From assembly GCA_945929965.1 (NCBI GenBank), contig CAMEOT010000007.1, positions 39,556-103,555 of the forward strand: a DNA stretch of 64,000 nucleotides, read 5' to 3'. The translations under genes and the position numbers were made by a program. The stretch's first letter is position 1. Each line of letters begins with the position of its first letter. Origin of the DNA: an uncultured Lachnospiraceae bacterium. Its GTDB lineage: Bacteria; Bacillota; Clostridia; Lachnospirales; Lachnospiraceae. The notes under the pieces are model-generated. The model did no database searches, was not told where the DNA came from, and saw only the letters and a list, made by a program, of their open reading frames with translations. Of the stretch, positions 1 to 8,204 are shown one piece after another.

Positions 1-846
1 GAACTCATACATTCCGGCGAGCAGCCCCTTAGCCGGCCGCTTGTGCAGCACCGCAAGCTCCGCATCCCGGATAATGAGGATTGTCTTCTCCTCTATGGTC
101 CGTTCCTTTGCCTTTGCCTTATTCGGGTACTGTTGCTGCGTTCCATCTTCGTATGCCAGACAGATCTGCCTAAGCGGACACTCCTCACAATGAGGGGCAC
201 CGTTTGGAATACACACGCAGGCTCCGATCTCCATCATTGCCTGGTTAAAATCCCCGGGTCTGTCCTTCGGTATAACCTCCCACAGATCCTTCTCCACGGA
301 CTTTTTCACCTTGTCCTCGGAGATGCACCGCTCATCCTTACGTATTCTGGAGATCACTCTGAGCACATTGCCATCCACCGCCGGATTCGGTCTTCCGTAA
401 GCAATAGAAGATACAGCTCCCGCCGTATAACTTCCGATTCCTTTTAATTTCAGCAATTCTTCATAAGAATCCGGCATTCTGCCGCCGTAATCTTCCACGA
501 TCTGAATTGCTGCTTTCTGAAGGTTCCGCACCCTGTTATAATAGCCCAGACCCTCCCACAGCTTTAACAAAGTCTCCTCCGGTGCTTCCGCTAATGCTGC
601 GATATCCGGCAGGGTATCCATGAATCTCTGAAAATAGGGCTTCACCGCTTCCACTCTGGTCTGTTGTAGCATGATCTCAGAGACCCATACGCGATAGGGT
701 GTGGGATGTTCTCTCCAGGGAAGGATCCTACGATTATTATCATACCATTTTAAAAGTGGTTTGGGAATCGCAAGAAGATCACCTTTCCTAAAGATTTCCT
801 TAAAATCTGTTAAATTTTCACTAATGTCTATCTCAGGCGATTGCAT
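1..846 (-). CDS. mutY: A/G-specific adenine glycosylase MutY (partial, 3' end outside window)
   Basis: MutY removes adenine mispaired with 8-oxoguanine in base-excision repair. The minus-strand frame is open to the window edge (282 codons visible). The helix-hairpin-helix region reads LKGIGSYTAGAVSSIAYG and is followed by the catalytic PAVDGNV. The iron-sulphur cysteines follow as C-x7-C-x2-C-x5-C (CIPNGAPHCEECPLRQIC); the first gap is one residue longer than in E. coli. The visible C-terminal part (KGLLAGMYEF) begins the Nudix-like 8-oxoG recognition domain, which continues outside. The start is the ATG at 846, overlapping the end of the upstream DUF1653 gene by 19 nt, which suggests translational coupling. 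Confidence 0.95.
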   Translation of the reverse strand, partial: MQSPEIDISENLTDFKEIFRKGDLLAIPKPLLKWYDNNRRILPWREHPTPYRVWVSEIMLQQTRVEAVKPYFQRFMDTLPDIAALAEAPEETLLKLWEGLGYYNRVRNLQKAAIQIVEDYGGRMPDSYEELLKLKGIGSYTAGAVSSIAYGRPNPAVDGNVLRVISRIRKDERCISEDKVKKSVEKDLWEVIPKDRPGDFNQAMMEIGACVCIPNGAPHCEECPLRQICLAYEDGTQQQYPNKAKAKERTIEEKTILIIRDAELAVLHKRPAKGLLAGMYEF

Positions 847-1472
847 TCAAACTTCTCCATGGTGAGAAGACAGTTTTTCAGTTCTTCATAACGTTCCTCT
901 GTCTCACCGTCATTTACTTCGATATCGCAGGCGATCGCCATGGTCGTGATCATCTCATCGGTGATCCGGTGATGTAATCCTGCGAGAATATTTAACTTCT
1001 GCTCATAAGAATCCGCATCCAAAAATTCCAGTACCAAAGGATCCAGTTCGGGCTCCTCCGGCTGTGTCTCTACAGATGCCGGCTGTGCTGTTGCCTGTGC
1101 TGCCACAGTCGCCGTGTCCTGCACCGTTGCTGCCTGCGCTGTCCAAATCGCCGCGTCCTGCGCTGTTGCTGTCGGCACTGCCTGTGTTGTCGTCTGCCCA
1201 CCGTTCACTTCATCGGTCTCACGTATCTGTCTGTCCGCATCCGCACCCTGTAATTCAAAACGGAATCTCTGCTGTACCTCAGGGTATTTGACCTTATCCA
1301 CTTTGCTCGTAAACATCGCAAGCGGTCTCGCATAGGTCTTGAAATCTCCGTACATTGCCTGATAGATCACCAGCTGTTCTCCGGTCTCCGAATGCTGTGC
1401 TATCGTGACGATCTGGTACAGATTCCCTTTAAAATGCTTATATATCTCATGTGGTTTGGGAATAAATGTCAT
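828..1472 (-). CDS. DUF1653-domain protein with low-complexity linker
   Basis: The protein has 214 residues. Residues 1-75 (PKPHEIYKHFKGNLYQIV, then VIYQAMYGDF) match the DUF1653 family, a small domain of unknown function. Residues 85-140 are a repetitive Ala/Thr/Gln linker of the TAQAATVQDTA type, probably disordered. Residues 145-214 form an acidic helical tail. A strong ribosome binding site (AAAGGAG) precedes the ATG. It lies directly upstream of mutY and overlaps its start. The fusion with a repeat-rich linker suggests strain-variable length. Function unknown. Confidence 0.85.
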   Translation of the reverse strand: MTFIPKPHEIYKHFKGNLYQIVTIAQHSETGEQLVIYQAMYGDFKTYARPLAMFTSKVDKVKYPEVQQRFRFELQGADADRQIRETDEVNGGQTTTQAVPTATAQDAAIWTAQAATVQDTATVAAQATAQPASVETQPEEPELDPLVLEFLDADSYEQKLNILAGLHHRITDEMITTMAIACDIEVNDGETEERYEELKNCLLTMEKFECNRLR

Positions 1473-1553
1473 CTGTCCTTCTCCTTTCCCATCGCCTCTG
1501 CTGCGGCATATGGTAACAGTATAACCCCTATTTTGAAAAATGTCATGTCTCCC

Positions 1554-1937
1554 TTAAAAATCTGTCAAAAGATATTCGTAAGAGATGCTGTAACTGCCGG
1601 AAGCATTGCATGCCTGCATAAGCTCTGCACTGAAAGCTTCCCGTTCCTCTTCGCTCATGTCATTGATCCTCTTATGATGGATCGTGAAAGTATACTCCGG
1701 ATCGCCGTCTGCATCTGTCACATACGTCAGAGTCACGCCGCTGTTCGTATACCCGTTATTCTTCAGATATTGTCTTACATCCGTAAGCAGCTGCTGTTCC
1801 TGCACTCTGTTCTCTACCCGCTGTGCCTCATCCCGGCTTTCGCTTCTGGCGGTTCCTCCCACGCACAATACAATGATCAGGATCAATACAACAGTGACAA
1901 CATAAAATGCAACATTGGAAACAGCCTGTCTTCTCAT
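1554..1937 (-). CDS. Small single-span membrane protein, hypothetical
   Basis: The protein has 127 residues. One N-terminal membrane helix (residues 8-28, VAFYVVTVVLILIIVLCVGG) follows a short basic start, so the remainder probably faces outside. The rest is a charged coiled-coil stretch and a small alpha/beta domain. The ribosome binding site AAGAGG sits 7 nt before the ATG. It lies between the fused translational GTPase and the DUF1653 gene on the same strand. I do not recognise a family; a pilin-like or secreted anchor is conceivable but not supported. Confidence 0.75.
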   Translation of the reverse strand: MRRQAVSNVAFYVVTVVLILIIVLCVGGTARSESRDEAQRVENRVQEQQLLTDVRQYLKNNGYTNSGVTLTYVTDADGDPEYTFTIHHKRINDMSEEEREAFSAELMQACNASGSYSISYEYLLTDF

Positions 1938-2041
1938 AATCTATACCTCTTTCTATTCATACATGATACGTTTTCCATCGGGTCATCCCCGATCTGACAG
2001 GTATAGACTACTCTTTTTTTAGTCCGTTAAAACTCCCTTAT

Positions 2042-4720
2042 TTATTCAAAATATTCCGCCCCGGCCGCCTCCACCGCTGCCTTCAGCCCGAGTGCCGACA
2101 TCCTCGTGGCACCGTTGCCCCAGATGATCATCTGCTCCAGGGCATCTGAGGTAGCTACCGTCACGCGGTATTTCTGCGGTTTTGCTCCCAGCTCATGCGT
2201 GGTGCGCTCAATATACTGGTCTGCAGTCTCCGCTTCTTTCGTATAGACTACTTCTATATTATGATATTTCATGGTGGATCCAGGATTCCCCTTCACCTTA
2301 TAAGCATCGTAGACTAAGATCAGCCGGCATCCCTGATAGCCCTGATAATTGCACAGGATATCCATCAGCTTATCCCTGGCGCTGTCCAGGTTGATCTTAG
2401 ACAGTTCCCGTAGCTCCGGCCATGCAAAAATAATATTATAGCCGTCCACCAGCAGATATTCTTCCGGTTTTTCCTGAGGGCCTGCTTTGGTCTTCGGTGT
2501 CCGCACGCTGTCCGTCTGACTGCTCGTATAGTTGCTGAGGCTGCCGGAAGAAGTATGATATCTTCGGAATCTGTGGGAATCCTCTTCCCTTTTTCCATAG
2601 GTCCGACGGAAGATCTCTTCGATCTCCTCCTGAGATATGACACGCTCTGTGCCGCCGCCCGTCTGACGTACAGCTCCCTGCCGTCTGTTCACTGCCGGCA
2701 TTCCCTGTAAAGCGTCATCACCAGACTCTGCATTCTCCTCCGAATCCGGTACCCAGCCGCTCTCCACATGGGCGTATTCCGGCACCTGATCCCAGGGCAC
2801 CTGGAAACCGGCTCCGTGCGCGCAGAATACGGAACCGGTAGGATTGGCAGTATCCGCCTCCGGATCGTAATCCGTCTGTGCCATCACCTCTTCCGCATTA
2901 TGACAGGGCTCGTACCCCTGCAGGCTGCAGGACAGTCTGCCGTGTCCTTTGGTATAGGAAGCTACTTCTCTGGCGTAATCCCGCATGGTTGCCACCGGCA
3001 CACTGCCCGTCAGTACGCTGTTGTTTCCTTCAGTCACCGGCGGATCGAATCGTCCGTTCATCCTGGTGATATCTGACATTGCTCTGCCGAGATTCTCTGT
3101 CGGTACTTCCAGCCGATAGGAAAACCACGGCTCAAGCAGAATACTTTTTCCACTGCGCAGTCCCTGGCGGATGGCACGATAAGTTGCCTGCCGGAAATCC
3201 CCGCCTTCCGTATGCTTAGTATGTGCCTTGCCGGCAATCAACAGTATCCGAAGATCTGTGATCTCCGATCCGGTGAGCACTCCCACATGCCTTTTTTCCT
3301 CCAAATGAGTCAGGATCAGTCTCTGCCAGTTCCGATCCAGCATATCCTCACTGCATGCAGATGCGAACTGCAGTCCGCTGCCCCGTTCACCGGGTTCTAG
3401 CAGCAGGTGTACTTCCGCATAATGTCGCAGGGGTTCAAAATGTCCGATGCCTTCCACCGGTTCCGCCAGTGTCTCCTTATAGACAATGCTTCCCGCATCG
3501 AATTCCGCTTCCAGTCCGAAGCGCTCCCACAGGATATTTTTCAGGATCTCCATCTGCACCTGCCCCATGACCTGCATATGGATCTCCCGCTTTTCCTCCT
3601 GCCATAATACATGTAACTGCGGCTCCTCTTCTTCCAGCTGTCTGAGCTTTCCGAGCGCTGTCACCGGATCCACATCCGGGGGGAAACTCAGTCTGTATGT
3701 CAATACCGGTTCCAACACCGGTGCCAGATTCTCGCTCTCATAGCCCAGTCCCTGTCCTGCAAATGTCTTCGTGAGTCCCGTGATCGCGCAGACTTCTCCC
3801 GCCGGCACGCTGTCTGCGGTCTCATAGCTTCCTCCGTTGTACAGGCGCAGCTGGTCTGCCTTTTCCTCCCAGATTTCTTCCCCGGCACTGCTTTTCTCAT
3901 TACCGATCATCATTTTGACCCGAAGCGTCCCTCCGGTGACTTTCAGATACGTCAGACGGTTCCCCGCCGTATCTCTGCCGATTTTATAGACTCTGGCTCC
4001 AAACTCCTGTGAATATTCCGGTTCCGGCAGATAGAAATTCAGCCCGTCCAACAGCTTTTCTATGCCTTCCTGCCTCAACGCCGATCCAAAAAAGCAGGGA
4101 AACAGCTTCCGCTGCGCCACGGTGAGTGCCATGCTCTCCGGCTGCAAGTCTCCGGTCTCCAGATATTCCTCCATCAGTGCTTCGCTGCACATAGCGGCAT
4201 GTTCCAGTTCCTGCTCACGGTTTTCTCCGTATTTCTCCTGCGCCATGATATTTTCAACGGTTACAATATTGCCATCCAGCTTACTTTGCAGTTCGGTCAA
4301 TATTTTGTCCCGCTCGGTGCCCGGCTGATCCATTTTATTTACAAATAAAAATACCGGGACCTCATATCTTTTCAATAATCTCCACAGTGTGTATACATCC
4401 CCCTGCACGCCGTCGCTGCCGTCGATCACAAGGATCGCTGCATCCAGCACCTGAAGTGTCCTCTCCATTTCAGCGGAAAAATCCACATGCCCCGGGGTAT
4501 CTAACAGAGTGATATCCACATCTTTCCACCGGATTCTCGCCTGTTTGGAGAAGATTGTGATGCCTCTCTTCCTCTCCATGTCCCCATTGTCCAGAAAAGC
4601 ATCTCCGTGATCCACTCTTCCTGCCTTGCGGATCGTTCCGCAGGTATATAAAAGGCCTTCCGCCAGTGTCGTCTTGCCGGCATCCACATGTGCCAGAATT
4701 CCTATAATTAATTTCTTCAT
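2042..4720 (-). CDS. TetM/EF-G-like ribosomal GTPase fused to NYN (YacP/Rae1-like) domain
   Basis: The protein has 892 residues. Residues 1-640 follow the ribosomal-protection/EF-G plan: P-loop AHVDAGKTT (10-18), DTPGH (74-78), NKMD (128-131), then the elongation-factor domains. Residues 754-892 form an NYN ribonuclease domain: LVDGYN near 757-762, a second acidic motif VYDAY, AETADQYIE, and VATSD. This resembles Bacillus YacP/Rae1, an endoribonuclease acting in the ribosomal A site. About 110 low-complexity residues link the two parts. Tet(M)-type proteins are about 640 residues and lack this tail. I infer a ribosome-rescue or stalled-mRNA-cleavage role; tetracycline resistance cannot be claimed. 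The ribosome binding site is weak. Confidence 0.85.
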   Translation of the reverse strand: MKKLIIGILAHVDAGKTTLAEGLLYTCGTIRKAGRVDHGDAFLDNGDMERKRGITIFSKQARIRWKDVDITLLDTPGHVDFSAEMERTLQVLDAAILVIDGSDGVQGDVYTLWRLLKRYEVPVFLFVNKMDQPGTERDKILTELQSKLDGNIVTVENIMAQEKYGENREQELEHAAMCSEALMEEYLETGDLQPESMALTVAQRKLFPCFFGSALRQEGIEKLLDGLNFYLPEPEYSQEFGARVYKIGRDTAGNRLTYLKVTGGTLRVKMMIGNEKSSAGEEIWEEKADQLRLYNGGSYETADSVPAGEVCAITGLTKTFAGQGLGYESENLAPVLEPVLTYRLSFPPDVDPVTALGKLRQLEEEEPQLHVLWQEEKREIHMQVMGQVQMEILKNILWERFGLEAEFDAGSIVYKETLAEPVEGIGHFEPLRHYAEVHLLLEPGERGSGLQFASACSEDMLDRNWQRLILTHLEEKRHVGVLTGSEITDLRILLIAGKAHTKHTEGGDFRQATYRAIRQGLRSGKSILLEPWFSYRLEVPTENLGRAMSDITRMNGRFDPPVTEGNNSVLTGSVPVATMRDYAREVASYTKGHGRLSCSLQGYEPCHNAEEVMAQTDYDPEADTANPTGSVFCAHGAGFQVPWDQVPEYAHVESGWVPDSEENAESGDDALQGMPAVNRRQGAVRQTGGGTERVISQEEIEEIFRRTYGKREEDSHRFRRYHTSSGSLSNYTSSQTDSVRTPKTKAGPQEKPEEYLLVDGYNIIFAWPELRELSKINLDSARDKLMDILCNYQGYQGCRLILVYDAYKVKGNPGSTMKYHNIEVVYTKEAETADQYIERTTHELGAKPQKYRVTVATSDALEQMIIWGNGATRMSALGLKAAVEAAGAEYFE

Positions 4721-5043
4721 TCTTATCGTTAACCCTTCTATGTCCGGTTCCTGTTGCTTCTTTAGGTTTCTTACTGTTTGCTTAGCTTTCTACTGTTTCC
4801 TTAGACTTCTTATCACTTTATTATTAATTTCTTATCACTTTATTATCGGCTTCTTGTCTATCCCTTATCTGTTTCTTACCGCCTTTTTACCGCTTCTTTA
4901 TCTTTACAATCTACGATACTATATTTTTTCCGTTTTTCCAACTGTTTTATCTATCTTGAGGATGTCAATCTTGCGGATGTCATTGCCAATCCGCTTACAG
5001 ATAGGCTATAATCATAGCATACTTTCCATTAACAGGAGGAGCT
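4721..5043. repeat. T-rich intergenic region with degenerate short tandem repeats
   Basis: No gene is seen. From about 4755 to 4895 the plus strand carries degenerate 17-20 nt units built on TTTCTTAC/TTCTTATCACTTTATTAT; the unit TTCTTATCACTTTATTAT occurs twice. The repeats lie directly upstream of the minus-strand GTPase start. The last 60 bases hold the promoter and ribosome binding site of the plus-strand HAD gene. Confidence 0.6.
4983..5012 (+). promoter_or_regulatory. Sigma-A-type promoter of the HAD phosphatase gene
   Basis: TTGCCA (4983-4988) and TATAAT (5007-5012) are separated by 18 nt and sit about 30 nt upstream of the ATG at 5044. A strong ribosome binding site (AGGAGG) precedes that ATG. 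Confidence 0.65.
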
Positions 5044-5838
5044 ATGATCAAATTGATTGCAACCGACATTGACGGTACGCTGCTAAAAGACGGTACGCTG
5101 ATGCTGGATCCCGAATATATGACTGTGATTGATAAACTCACCGAAAAAGGAATCATTTTCGTTGCCTGTTCCGGCAGACAATTTATCAGTGAACGGAAGC
5201 TTTTTGCTCCCATCCGGGATAAGCTTCTCTATATCACGGACGGCGGCACGGTAGTCCGTACCCCGCACAAAATTTTAAAAGTCCACACTCTGCCCGAAGA
5301 TGTCTGGCATGGGATGTGCGAAACAGTCCGAAACAACCTGCCGGACTGTGATTGTTTTATTGCCACCCCGGACTATTGTCTGGCGGAAGATGCCGGAAGC
5401 CGCATGTTCCGATGGCTCACAGACTCCTACGGATATGATATCCGCGAAGTTCCGGATCTGTTAAAAACACCTGTGGACAACGTGATCAAATTCACTGTAT
5501 ATCACCCTTCGGCATGTGAAGAAATGTGCGCCCCTCTTTTCACTCCCACCTGGCAGACCAAGGCTAAAATCGCTTCCTCCGGCAAAGAATGGATGGACTG
5601 TAACCCGTTAGGTGTCAACAAAGGAACCGCTATTCGCTTTCTTCAGGAATATCTTGGCATTGCCCCGGATGAGACCTGCACTTTCGGAGACAATCTGAAT
5701 GATATAGAAATGCTTGAGAGCGCCGGAACCAGCTATGCGGTATCCAATGCAAGAGAGGAAGTAATCTCTGCCGCAAAGGGAACCTGCGCGCCTTATTGGG
5801 AAAACGGCGTGCTGCAAGTATTAAAAACTTTTCTCTAA
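5044..5838 (+). CDS. HAD-superfamily Cof-type phosphatase
   Basis: The protein has 264 residues, the normal length for Cof-like HAD hydrolases that act on sugar phosphates, FMN or PLP. Motif I is DIDGT (8-12, nucleophile Asp8), motif II CSGRQ (near 43), the conserved Lys lies before motif III, and motif III/IV is FGDNLNDIEM (near 218). The C2-type cap lies between motifs II and III. The start is set by the AGGAGG site 4-5 nt before the ATG. It is monocistronic; the next gene has its own promoter and riboswitch. The substrate cannot be predicted. Confidence 0.9.
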   Translation: MIKLIATDIDGTLLKDGTLMLDPEYMTVIDKLTEKGIIFVACSGRQFISERKLFAPIRDKLLYITDGGTVVRTPHKILKVHTLPEDVWHGMCETVRNNLPDCDCFIATPDYCLAEDAGSRMFRWLTDSYGYDIREVPDLLKTPVDNVIKFTVYHPSACEEMCAPLFTPTWQTKAKIASSGKEWMDCNPLGVNKGTAIRFLQEYLGIAPDETCTFGDNLNDIEMLESAGTSYAVSNAREEVISAAKGTCAPYWENGVLQVLKTFL

Positions 5839-5840
5839 GC

Positions 5841-5869
5841 TTGACACTGTCACGATAAAGCAATATAGT
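5841..5869 (+). promoter_or_regulatory. Promoter of the TPP riboswitch-thiT transcript
   Basis: TTGACA (5841-5846), a 17-nt spacer and TATAGT (5864-5869) form a near-consensus promoter that begins 3 nt after the stop codon of the HAD gene, just upstream of the riboswitch. Confidence 0.75.
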
Positions 5870-5891
5870 AAGGAAGTAAATATTATATTCC

Positions 5892-5992
5892 GCTAGGGGA
5901 GCGCATCGCTGAGATTGAAGTGCTGCAAAACTATGCCATCACTTCTAACCCTCACTACTTGAACCGGATAATACCGGCGTAAGGAAGCATAG
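5892..5992 (+). promoter_or_regulatory. TPP riboswitch (THI element)
   Basis: The conserved core parts are present in order: CTAGGGGAGC, GCTGAGATTGAAG, TAACCCTCA, CTTGAACCGGATAATACCGG, then GTAAGGAAGCATAG, whose end closes P1 with the opening CTA. This is the thiamine-pyrophosphate aptamer. It sits between a near-consensus promoter and thiT and should switch off thiamine uptake when TPP is abundant. Confidence 0.95.
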
Positions 5993-6016
5993 ATTTCATG
6001 CAGTTATCGTCTACAT

Positions 6017-6133
6017 ATACACTGCTGATAACAGTGTATGAGAACCGTACATTATAAGAGTGCCGTTCAAGACTGTAATTTTTGCATGGATACGATGTTG
6101 TCCCTCCTCGCGCATACGAAGGAGGATTTTTTT
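6017..6133 (+). promoter_or_regulatory. Expression platform: hairpin that buries the thiT ribosome binding site and ends in a T-run
   Basis: A first hairpin has arms ATACACTG (6017-6024) and CAGTGTAT (6032-6039). A second pairs CCTCCT (6103-6108) with AGGAGG (6120-6125), extended by a CG/CG pair, and is followed by ATTTTTTT directly before the thiT ATG. The same stem can therefore act as an intrinsic terminator and as a sequesterer of the Shine-Dalgarno sequence. It lies about 110 nt downstream of the TPP aptamer. Confidence 0.75.
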
Positions 6134-6844
6134 ATGTTGTACAATGTTGTTGTGAATGACTGGGGCGAGACTACTTATGTCCCCACTGCTCTGGGCAATG
6201 TCCTGTTAGTGGTTGTCCTGATCGCTCTGTTGACCGTGGCTGTTGTATTTGCCCGTAAGCAGAGAAATAAGACCGGGGCTGACGACGGTGATCAGAAAAT
6301 GGCTCACGGTAAGCTGACCGTAAAGCAGCTGGCTTTTTGCGCTATGGCAATCGCTCTTGGAACCGTGCTGTCTAACATCAAGCTGTTCCATTTTCCTACC
6401 GGCGGTTCCATTACGCTTCTGTCCATGCTGGTGATCTGCCTGCCCGGTTACTGGTTCGGTCTGGGTGCAGGTATTGCCACCGGCGTAGCTTACGGTGTGT
6501 TACAGCTTCTCATCGATCCTTATGTATTGTATCCCATGCAGTTGATCGTTGATTACATTTTGGCTTTCGGTGCTCTGGGATTGTCCGGGCTCTTCTCCAA
6601 TGCGAAGTTCGGACTGCTGAAAGGATATATCACCGCTGTGCTGGGCAGATATGTGTTCGCCGTGATCTCAGGATGGATCTTCTTCGGGGCGTATGCCTGG
6701 GAAGGCTGGGATCCCCTGCCCTACTCCCTCGCCTACAATGCAATCTATATCTTCGCTGAAGCGGCAGTAACATTACTGATCCTGTCCGTGAAACCGGTGC
6801 AGAATCTGTTCTCGAAGTTAAAACAGATGGCTTTAAATGATTAG
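6134..6844 (+). CDS. thiT: Energy-coupled (ECF) thiamine transporter, substrate-binding S component ThiT
   Basis: The protein has 236 residues with about six membrane helices. ThiT binds thiamine and works with a shared ECF energizing module, which is not in this window. The core begins near residue 55 (KQLAFCAMAIALGTVLSNIK) and includes the ThiT-type GGSITLLSM and WFG-LGAG-TGVAYG segments. An extra N-terminal helix (residues 12-35) precedes it. An upstream in-frame ATG at 6038 exists, but AAGGAGGA 7 nt before the ATG at 6134 decides the start. The TPP riboswitch upstream supports the assignment independently. Confidence 0.93.
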   Translation: MLYNVVVNDWGETTYVPTALGNVLLVVVLIALLTVAVVFARKQRNKTGADDGDQKMAHGKLTVKQLAFCAMAIALGTVLSNIKLFHFPTGGSITLLSMLVICLPGYWFGLGAGIATGVAYGVLQLLIDPYVLYPMQLIVDYILAFGALGLSGLFSNAKFGLLKGYITAVLGRYVFAVISGWIFFGAYAWEGWDPLPYSLAYNAIYIFAEAAVTLLILSVKPVQNLFSKLKQMALND

Positions 6845-6869
6845 GTAGATTGAGAGTTACGAGCCATGC

Positions 6870-6933
6870 AAAAATAGAACGGAATACCTCGGTGGGAGCT
6901 TGCTCACACAAGAGGTTGTTTCGTTCTATTTTT
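6870..6933 (+). terminator. Hairpin terminator after thiT
   Basis: Twelve-base arms AAAAATAGAACG (6870-6881) and CGTTCTATTTTT (6922-6933) enclose a structured loop with an inner CCTC/GAGG pairing. The T-rich right arm makes it a plausible terminator for thiT. The motif GTTACGAGCCATGCA just before it (6856-6870) is repeated inverted at 7017-7031 and direct at 7589-7603. Confidence 0.6.
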
Positions 6934-6973
6934 ATACTGTGCGTCCAACGGACACACTCGACAGCCGTCAATG

Positions 6974-7044
6974 AAATAAATGTGGAGCGCCCTTTGCGAC
7001 ACATTTATGAATTGGGTGCATGGCTCGTAACGTAGGGTTGCCGT
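6974..7044 (+). repeat. Left arm of 71-bp inverted repeat
   Basis: This 71-nt stretch is repeated in reverse complement at 7576-7646 with a single mismatch. The two arms flank about 530 bp of hairpins and tandem repeats. This arm ends in TGCATGGCTCGTAACG followed by TAGGGTTGCCGT. Confidence 0.9.
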
Positions 7045-7151
7045 AGACCGGACGAACGCCTGCCTGTGCCCTTCTTCCGCCTCGGCGTGAATAAGTTTGT
7101 GGGTATGGGAAGCTTGTTTCATTGCTGATACCCACACTATGAATAAACTAC

Positions 7152-7294
7152 CGGGGCTTAATTGACTAAATTTGTTGATTAAGCCCCGCGCAACATAGAC
7201 TGTCGGGGCTTAATTGACTGAATTTGTTGATTAAGCCCCGCGTAACATATAAACTGCCGGGGCTTAATTAATTAAATTTGTTGATTACGCCCCG
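7152..7294 (+). repeat. Three tandem GC-armed hairpin repeats (52-54 nt period)
   Basis: Three units start at 7152, 7204 and 7258. Each is a hairpin with outer arm CGGGGCTTAAT and inner arm ATTAAGCCCCG around an AT-rich loop of about 15 nt, followed by a CGYRACATA spacer. The third copy has a mismatch in its right arm. No gene lies here. A similar 52-nt family with CGGGGCTTA and GCCCCGC arms occurs at 63861-64000. Confidence 0.9.
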
Positions 7295-7575
7295 CGTAAC
7301 AAATAAGACCGGGATTGGTGTGCAAGTGCCCACACCCAGTCTTTCTCGTTCTCTAGAGTGGCTATGCTTTCGTAGCTCTCCAGTTTGGTGTAAAAACCCT
7401 AAAAACAATAAATTCCGTACAAAAAAGTTCCTAAATCAGGAATTTTTGTACGGAATTTCTTCATTTTGCACGCTCAGCGAAAATAACAGCTTTTTACATG
7501 GCAAAATCTCATGTTTTTGTATTTTTTTAGCAAAAAATGGCGTTTTTAATACAAACAGAACTCCCCGAGCGGCCG
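7295..7575. other. Gene-free stretch with a 16-bp perfect palindrome
   Basis: No coding gene is recognised. Arms 7410-7425 (AAATTCCGTACAAAAA) and 7443-7458 (its exact reverse complement) form a 16-bp stem with a 17-nt loop, which could act as a bidirectional terminator. The stretch 7460-7560 is AT-rich with poly-T runs. The region is bounded on the right by the second arm of the 71-bp inverted repeat. Confidence 0.6.
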
Positions 7576-7646
7576 ACGGCAGCCCTACGTTACGAGCCAT
7601 GCACCCAATTCATAAATGTGTCGCAAAGGGCGCTCCACATTTATTT
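7576..7646 (-). repeat. Right arm of 71-bp inverted repeat, overlapping the pgsA 3' end
   Basis: This is the reverse complement of 6974-7044 with one mismatch. It runs through the pgsA stop codon (7641-7643), so the last bases of that gene lie inside the repeat. Confidence 0.9.
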
Positions 7647-8204
7647 TGTGTTCTTCATGACATCCTTATTCTTCACGAGGTAATCGATCAATGACACCAC
7701 AGTGAGGATCAGTGCGATCCACATAATGATATCCGTAAGGATCTGTAACTGCGGGAAGTTGGCGATCATCAGGCAGATCATGACCATCTGGAAGGTGGTC
7801 TTGAACTTGCCCCAGTAGCTTGCGGCAATGACTACGCCATTGTCGGAGGCGATCAGGCGGAAGCCGCTGATGATGAACTCTCTGGCGATGATAATGATGA
7901 CCACCCAGGAAGGGATACGGTTCATCTCGATCAGTGCGATCATGGCGGAACATACTAACAGCTTATCCGCCAGGGGATCCATGAACTTACCGAAGTCGGT
8001 GATCAGATTATATTTTCTTGCAATCTTACCGTCGATCAGATCAGTGAGGCTGGCAATGATGAAGATGGCCAGTGCGATCATATCCGTCACGAAAGTGTTC
8101 TCGCCGAACCATCCGGCATGACCTCCCAGTAACAGGATAATAAACGGTACGATCAGGATCACGCGAAAAATAGTCAGCTTGTTGGGCAGATTCATTTTAC
8201 TCAT
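7641..8204 (-). CDS. pgsA: CDP-diacylglycerol-glycerol-3-phosphate 3-phosphatidyltransferase
   Basis: PgsA makes phosphatidylglycerol phosphate, the committed step to phosphatidylglycerol. The protein has 187 residues and about five to six membrane helices. The CDP-alcohol phosphotransferase signature is complete: DG-x2-AR-x8-G-x3-D-x3-D, seen as LIDGKIAR then DFGKFMDPLADK (near 60-85). The start ATG lies inside the end of rimO (8-nt overlap) with TAGGAG upstream, so the two are coupled. The stop codon sits in a 71-bp inverted repeat. Confidence 0.95.
   Translation of the reverse strand: MSKMNLPNKLTIFRVILIVPFIILLLGGHAGWFGENTFVTDMIALAIFIIASLTDLIDGKIARKYNLITDFGKFMDPLADKLLVCSAMIALIEMNRIPSWVVIIIIAREFIISGFRLIASDNGVVIAASYWGKFKTTFQMVMICLMIANFPQLQILTDIIMWIALILTVVSLIDYLVKNKDVMKNTK

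Noticed and set aside
43..447. Plus-strand gene of 134 codons
   Set aside because: It is antisense to the clear mutY coding sequence and has no recognisable domain or good ribosome binding site.
2042..4720. Acquired tetracycline-resistance gene
   Set aside because: The C-terminal NYN fusion and lack of mobile-element context point to a chromosomal translation factor; resistance cannot be read from the sequence.
7152..7294. CRISPR array
   Set aside because: The repeats are long hairpins with near-identical spacers, there are only three units, and no cas gene or leader is nearby.
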